NCBI GenBank assembly: GCA_021731205.1 | Contig: JAKFXV010000152.1 | Span: forward strand, 1 to 7,418 | Direction: 5' to 3' | Source: Nocardioides sp. | GTDB lineage: Bacteria > Actinomycetota > Actinomycetes > Propionibacteriales > Nocardioidaceae | Length of the DNA stretch: 7,418 nucleotides | Part shown: piece after piece, positions 6,171 to 7,418 of the stretch | Numbering within the stretch: the stretch's first letter is position 1 | How the letters are laid out: every line of letters begins with the position of its first letter | Translations under genes and position numbers: made by a program | Notes under the pieces: generated by a model | Told to the model about the DNA's origin: nothing | The model's database searches: none | The model's input: only the letters and a program-made list of their open reading frames with translations

Positions 6171-7207
6171 GGGTGCTGCTCACCGGTTCGGCTGGGTTCA
6201 TCGGTTCTGCGATCCGCCGAGCCCTGGAGGCTGCCGGCGACGAGGTTGTCGGTGTCGACCTGATGCTTCCGCAGGCTCACGGCGCGGCCCGGGCACCTGA
6301 AGGCACCCATCATCTCGATGTGCGTGAGGCCGGCGTCTGGTCGAGGCTTCTCGACGGCGTCGACATCGTGTGCCACCAGGCCGCGATGGTCGGTGCGGGG
6401 CTCAGCCCGGCCGATCTCCCGGCGTACGCCGGTCACAATGACCTCGGCACCGCCGCCTTGCTGGCTGCCATGGCGGATCGAGGTGTTCACCAACTGGTCC
6501 AGGCCTCGTCCATGGTGGTCTATGGCGAGGGCCGGTATCGCTGTGCCAAGCATGGTCCGGCGCCAGCCGGCGTACGACCGCTCGAGGCCTTGGATCAGGG
6601 CAGCTTCGACCATGAGTGCACGACATGTGCTCGGCCGCTCTCGTGGGACCTGGTCACCGAGGACGCACGTTTGGAACCGCGCAGTTCATACGCCGCCAGC
6701 AAGGTCGCCCAGGAGCACTACGCCGCCGCCTGGGCCAGGCAGGTCGGAGGCCGCGTCATCTCCCTGCGCTACCACAACGTCTACGGGCCCCACATGCCGC
6801 GGGACACGCCGTACTCCGGTGTGGCGGCGCTCTTTCGATCGGCGCTCGAGCGAGGCGAGGCGCCACGAGTCTTCGAGGATGGCGAGCAGGCGCGCGACTT
6901 CGTGCACGTCACCGATGTCGCCGAGGCGAATCTGCTGGCCATCGGCGCGGTGGGGGATCGTCCAGCCGGTTCGGTGAGCGCCTACAACGTAGGATCGGGC
7001 ATCCCGGTGACGATCCGCGAGGTGGCGTGCCTGGTGGGTCGGACCCACGGGGGAGTTGCGCCCGACGTCACCGGGGACTACCGGCGTGGCGACGTTCGCC
7101 ACATCGTCGCCTCACCCGAACGGGCGGCCGCAGAGCTCGGGTTTCACGCGCGGATCACTCCCCAGGCCGGCCTGCGAGAGTTCGCCACCGCCCCGCTACG
7201 CACCTAG
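6167..7207 (+). CDS. NAD-dependent epimerase/dehydratase of extended SDR type, GalE-like
   Basis: This 346-residue cytoplasmic enzyme probably acts on a nucleotide sugar. The NAD(P)-binding motif TGSAGFIGS is at 6-14, D31 at the end of beta-2 favours NAD, the catalytic Ser is in S114-S115, and YAASK (175-179) is the YxxxK dyad. RYHNVYGPHM (201-210), DGEQARDFVHVTDVAEA (238-254) and YNVGSG (273-278) are conserved extended-SDR segments. Between the Ser and the Tyr lies an insertion with YRCAKHG (124-130) and CTTC (151-154), resembling a zinc knuckle; I recall a similar insertion in mycobacterial GalE3-like and dTDP-rhamnose 4-epimerase-like proteins. The ATG at 6167 overlaps the phosphorylase stop (ATGA) and places the Rossmann motif at the usual distance. 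An upstream GTG in frame would add 20 unrelated residues and is rejected. Sugar and reaction (4-epimerase, reductase or dehydratase) are not determined. Confidence 0.91.
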   Translation: MRVLLTGSAGFIGSAIRRALEAAGDEVVGVDLMLPQAHGAARAPEGTHHLDVREAGVWSRLLDGVDIVCHQAAMVGAGLSPADLPAYAGHNDLGTAALLAAMADRGVHQLVQASSMVVYGEGRYRCAKHGPAPAGVRPLEALDQGSFDHECTTCARPLSWDLVTEDARLEPRSSYAASKVAQEHYAAAWARQVGGRVISLRYHNVYGPHMPRDTPYSGVAALFRSALERGEAPRVFEDGEQARDFVHVTDVAEANLLAIGAVGDRPAGSVSAYNVGSGIPVTIREVACLVGRTHGGVAPDVTGDYRRGDVRHIVASPERAAAELGFHARITPQAGLREFATAPLRT

Positions 7208-7212
7208 GCTCC

Positions 7213-7418
7213 CTACCAGTCGGTCCATAGCAGGTGTTGGATGACGAGCGCGGCGACCACCTGGCCTGCGAGCCCCCACCTCCGCCAGCGCTCGGGCAGC
7301 ACCGCGCACGACACCAGCAGCCAGGGCACAAAGGGGAGCCAGATCCGTTCGACCTCCGCCCGGCTCAGCTGGGAGAGGTTGGCGAGCAGCACCATGGCCG
7401 CCCCGGCGCCGGCTGTCC
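7213..7418 (-). CDS. Integral membrane protein, C-terminal part only (possible GT-C-like glycosyltransferase)
   Basis: On the minus strand the frame is open from the right edge to a TAG at 7213-7215, giving the last 67 or so residues. The segment LSRAEVERIWLPFVPWLL is followed by a hydrophobic run, the polar turn ERWRR, a second hydrophobic run (about LAGQVVAALVIQHLL) and a short tail ending in WTDW. Two membrane helices and the EVERIWLPF motif resemble the end of actinobacterial polytopic membrane proteins, some annotated as GT-C-type mannosyltransferases. The ATG at 7393-7395 is internal; codons upstream of it (Ala/Gly-rich, hydrophobic) continue the frame, so the true start lies outside. 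The gene converges on the epimerase with only five bases between stops. Its position matches Rv0537c, an integral membrane protein in M. tuberculosis, as I recall. The glycosyltransferase label is inference. Confidence 0.75.
   Translation of the reverse strand, partial: TAGAGAAMVLLANLSQLSRAEVERIWLPFVPWLLVSCAVLPERWRRWGLAGQVVAALVIQHLLWTDW

Noticed and set aside
1..7418. Integrated mobile element, tRNA or novel defence system
   Set aside because: No integrase, transposase, inverted terminal repeats, tRNA-like cloverleaf or defence-type domain set was found; the HNH gene belongs to the common DUF222 family and the other genes are standard transport and metabolic genes.

Overview
The window is a gene-dense stretch of a high-GC actinobacterial chromosome. 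Evidence for this is the strong G/C preference at third codon positions, GTG starts, many 1-4 nt stop/start overlaps, a DUF222/HNH (13E12-type) gene, and a DUF3046 gene, a family I know only from Actinomycetota. A Propionibacteriales or Nocardioidaceae-like source fits best, but the sequence alone does not fix the genus.

Layout, left to right. (1) 1-1158 (+): a DUF222/HNH endonuclease-like gene, probably cut at its 5' end by the window edge. (2) 1208-3752 (+): a three-gene ABC exporter operon of the DrrA/NodI-NodJ type, with one ATPase and two ABC-2 permeases joined by 1 nt and 4 nt overlaps. A TANNNT -10-like box sits directly before the GTG start of the ATPase. (3) 3744-3807: a 16-bp tandem repeat that begins in the last codons of the second permease. 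It is followed by a strong ribosome binding site and a 64-residue DUF3046 gene (3814-4008). (4) 4020-5288 (+): a 12-helix major facilitator transporter. (5) 5358-7207 (+): methylthioadenosine phosphorylase overlapping an NAD-dependent sugar-nucleotide epimerase. The epimerase carries a Cys/His cluster resembling a zinc knuckle. (6) 7213 to the right edge (-): the C-terminal end of an integral membrane protein that converges on the epimerase with a 5 bp gap.

How the genes work together. The ATPase and its two permeases should form one exporter of unknown substrate. The phosphorylase recycles methylthioadenosine to adenine and methylthioribose-1-phosphate. It is probably co-transcribed with the epimerase, although no metabolic link is evident. 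The order phosphorylase, epimerase, convergent membrane protein matches my recollection of Rv0535-Rv0536-Rv0537c in Mycobacterium tuberculosis, so that block looks ancestral. The DUF3046 gene is usually found near recA, but here it sits between transporter genes.

I see no phage, insertion sequence, CRISPR array, RNA gene or clearly novel multi-gene system. The observations most worth a second look are the tandem repeat, the reversal of G/C strand bias inside the DUF222 gene, the probable leaderless start of the ABC operon, and the metal-knuckle insertion in the epimerase. No gap between genes exceeds 70 bp.
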